Below, one piece after another: positions 62,306 through 64,000 of a DNA stretch of 64,000 nt. This DNA is from Spirosoma luteum DSM 19990 (GTDB lineage: Bacteria > Bacteroidota > Bacteroidia > Cytophagales > Spirosomataceae). The stretch spans positions 124,121-188,120 of the forward strand of contig NZ_KB893312.1 in assembly GCF_000374065.1 (NCBI RefSeq). Reading direction: 5' to 3'. Under the pieces are notes generated by a model. The model saw nothing but the letters and a program-made list of their open reading frames with translations, had not been told where the DNA came from and did no database searches. Each line of letters begins with the position of its first letter. The first letter of the stretch is position 1. The position numbers and the translations under genes are program-made.

Positions 62306-63280
62306 ATGTCAACTAATTTTTCAACCAAACATTGGGCAGGTATGCTGCTACTGATCCTGGGGTTCAGTAGCAGCCAGGTCCGGGCACAGCAGGACAAAAT
62401 GTTCTCGCAGTACATGTTCAACATGATGGCCCTCAACCCGGCCTACGCCGGTAGCCGCGATGTGCTGAGCATGTCGGCGCTCTACCGAAACCAGTGGACT
62501 GGCCTGCCGGGAGCACCCCAAACGGCCACCTTCACGGCTGATATGCCCCTCAACAACGAACGGGTTGGTGTCGGTATACAACTGTACGGCGACAAAATCG
62601 GTGTGTTGCAGGAAGCAGGAGGGTTTGCCTCCTATGCTTTCCGCATTAAAGTAGGGGCCAGGTCAACGCTGGCGTTGGGTTTGCAGGCGGGTGCTTCGAG
62701 CTACCAGCTCAACCTGACAGAGGTAAGAACGTCGCCCGATGGGCAGATTGATCCGGCGTTTGCCAGCAACATTTCCAAGATACTCCCCAATTTTGGCACG
62801 GGTATCTACCTAAGTAACGACCGGTCGTACCTGAGTTTGTCGGTGCCGCGCCTGGTCAAAAACAAGCTTAGTGAGTACAATGTCGGCAATTACCGGTCCG
62901 TACAGGCTCGGCAGGCATATCTGGCGGCTGGGTTTGTTGTCGGTATTACACCCGGTATCAAGATGAAGCCGTCCATGCTGATCAAGTATGCCGACGGTGC
63001 TCCGCTTGGTTTCGACGGTAACATCAACTTCTGGTTTGCCGACCGTATTGCCATTGGGGCATCCATTCGCCGGAATCAGTTTTCGTCTTGGTCCAAGTAC
63101 ACGACCGATGCTGTTGTGGGCATGCTGGAAATCCAGTTGAACGACCAGTTTCGATTTGGGTACGCCTACGACCATACGATGAACAATTTACAGAGTGTGG
63201 CTCCAAGTTCGCATGAAATCATGATTCGGTATGAATTCGGCTTCGGCAAGAACCGCATCCTGACACCGCGTTATTTTTAG
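62306..63280 (+). CDS. PorP/SprF family T9SS membrane protein
   Basis: 324 residues with signal peptide (cleaved after VRAQ, about 28). The family block QYMFNMMALNPAYAGSRD (35-52) with SALYRNQW is present, followed by amphipathic strands and a closing aromatic residue (PRYF), so it is an outer-membrane barrel. PorP/SprF proteins follow T9SS type B substrates and are needed to secrete or anchor them; here the gene starts five bases after the giant protein's stop, so the partner is most likely the giant. Confidence 0.95.
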   Translation: MSTNFSTKHWAGMLLLILGFSSSQVRAQQDKMFSQYMFNMMALNPAYAGSRDVLSMSALYRNQWTGLPGAPQTATFTADMPLNNERVGVGIQLYGDKIGVLQEAGGFASYAFRIKVGARSTLALGLQAGASSYQLNLTEVRTSPDGQIDPAFASNISKILPNFGTGIYLSNDRSYLSLSVPRLVKNKLSEYNVGNYRSVQARQAYLAAGFVVGITPGIKMKPSMLIKYADGAPLGFDGNINFWFADRIAIGASIRRNQFSSWSKYTTDAVVGMLEIQLNDQFRFGYAYDHTMNNLQSVAPSSHEIMIRYEFGFGKNRILTPRYF

Positions 63281-63295
63281 TTTTGGATGATTGAG

Positions 63296-63341
63296 TGATT
63301 GAATAGCAAACACAGGATGGTTTGCGGCAGCTATTCAATCA
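63296..63341 (+). terminator. inverted repeat with terminator-like form
   Basis: TGATTGAATAGC (63296-63307) pairs with GCTATTCAATCA (63330-63341); an inner GCAAAC/GTTTGC pair gives another stem (63306-63311/63320-63325). It follows the PorP/SprF gene. A short distance to the next gene would allow partial read-through. Confidence 0.55.
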
Positions 63342-63463
63342 TTCAGTCACTTAATCAAAACTAATTCCGGCCCAGTATTTGCTTAATGAAAGGTGCATCC
63401 TCCTGATTCGTTAGAGAGGGTACACCTTTTTGCTGTAGTGCCGGTCATCAATTCCCATCTCAT

Positions 63464-64000
63464 ATGAAAAACGTTTTTGCTATTGTCGTACTGACCTGGC
63501 TGCTGGTTGGCCCGGCGCTGGCTCAGTCGCTGGTGAAACAGGCTGACCGTCAGTTTACTGAGCTGGCTTACGCGCAGGCTATTGAATTATATGAAAAAGC
63601 GCTGACTGCCCCAACACCCATATCGGAAGACGAAAAACGGGATGCGCGGGCTAGGCTGGGGTATAGCTACCAGCAAATGCGTGATATGCCCAATGCCGAG
63701 CGTATTTACCATGACCTGGTAACGGCTGGCAACCTGCCCCCCGATTACACCCGGTATTACCTGTTGTACGCGCAGGCCCTCGCCAGCAACGGTAAATACC
63801 GCGAAGCCCAGGCTGCTTATGAGAAGTATGATGCCATACCGGCGGGTACCCAGAAAACAACATCATTCACCAAGATTTACAGTGATATCAGTACGCTGAC
63901 CAGTAACGTCGGTAACTATAAAGTTAATTATCTGAGCATGAATACCCGGCGGGCCGAGTTTAGTCCGATGTTGTATAAAGATGGGCTGGTATTTGTAGCG
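63464..64000 (+). CDS. signal-peptide TPR protein, likely OmpA/PorE-type (cut by window edge)
   Basis: 179 codons to the window edge, starting at the ATG at 63464 with signal peptide MKNVFAIVVLTWLLVGPALAQ. Tetratricopeptide repeats follow (QFTELAYAQAIELYEKAL, ARLGYSYQQMRDMPNAERIYHDL, YAQALASNGKYREAQAAYEKY). The chain then enters a segment NTRRAEFSPMLYKDGLVFVA that looks like the first propeller blade of the PorE/OmpA-like proteins that come after PorP/SprF. These tie the T9SS machinery to peptidoglycan through a C-terminal OmpA domain, which would lie beyond 64000. Confidence 0.88.
   Translation, partial: MKNVFAIVVLTWLLVGPALAQSLVKQADRQFTELAYAQAIELYEKALTAPTPISEDEKRDARARLGYSYQQMRDMPNAERIYHDLVTAGNLPPDYTRYYLLYAQALASNGKYREAQAAYEKYDAIPAGTQKTTSFTKIYSDISTLTSNVGNYKVNYLSMNTRRAEFSPMLYKDGLVFVA

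Overview
The window looks like chromosome of a Bacteroidota bacterium of the order Cytophagales, probably near Spirosoma and its relatives. Base composition by eye is about half G+C. Signs for the lineage are two proteins with the gliding-motility/type IX secretion (T9SS) C-terminal sorting domain, a PorP/SprF-family protein followed by a signal-peptide TPR protein, DUF1684 and DUF2490 proteins, TAnnTTTG promoter boxes, and starts without clear Shine-Dalgarno sites. Species is not determined.

Layout. (1) Positions 1-10262, all minus strand: one tightly packed exopolysaccharide operon read from a Wzz-like chain-length protein through a Wzy-like polymerase, two family-4 glycosyltransferases, a methyltransferase, UDP-GlcNAc 2-epimerase, a fused dehydrogenase/Gfo-Idh oxidoreductase, a heparinase II/III-like protein, and the first 68 bases of another glycosyltransferase cut by the window edge. 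(2) 10464-13942: tgt, a membrane glycosyltransferase, rsmG and a small PH-like protein. (3) 14019-19258: tRNA-Asn with its own promoter and terminator, followed by a strikingly AT-rich four-gene cassette (phosphoribosyltransferase-like protein, large P-loop ATPase, protein of unknown family, N6-adenine DNA methyltransferase with a target-recognition tail) and a broken reading frame at the right edge. This is the best candidate for an undescribed anti-phage or conflict system. (4) 19259-24997: three DEAD-box RNA helicases (one DbpA-like, two in a translationally overlapping pair) and a Tat-exported protein. (5) 25215-48354: mostly housekeeping and small exported proteins: glycine-zipper protein, two NTF2-like proteins, Bcr/CflA transporter, DUF1684 protein, thioredoxin, RibBA, a T9SS substrate, YbaB, a glycosyltransferase, PspC-like protein, cold-shock protein, LysS, S9 peptidase, DUF2490 protein, MSOX-like oxidase, ankyrin protein, SDR, SUI1/YciH, GNAT, Cmk and a FAD oxidoreductase. 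(6) 48450-64000: a large surface protein with propeller and predicted barrel, then a T9SS locus: a giant (up to 3,360 residue) repetitive adhesin-like protein, its PorP/SprF partner, and a truncated TPR protein likely of the OmpA/PorE type.

How it works together: region 1 makes and exports a surface polysaccharide; region 6 makes and anchors giant surface proteins, with sigma-54-like promoter elements in front of the giant gene; region 3 looks like a horizontally acquired cassette lodged beside a tRNA gene, with a methyltransferase that could mark self DNA and an ATPase/PRTase pair that could sense and act. All family calls come from reading motifs; no database search was run.
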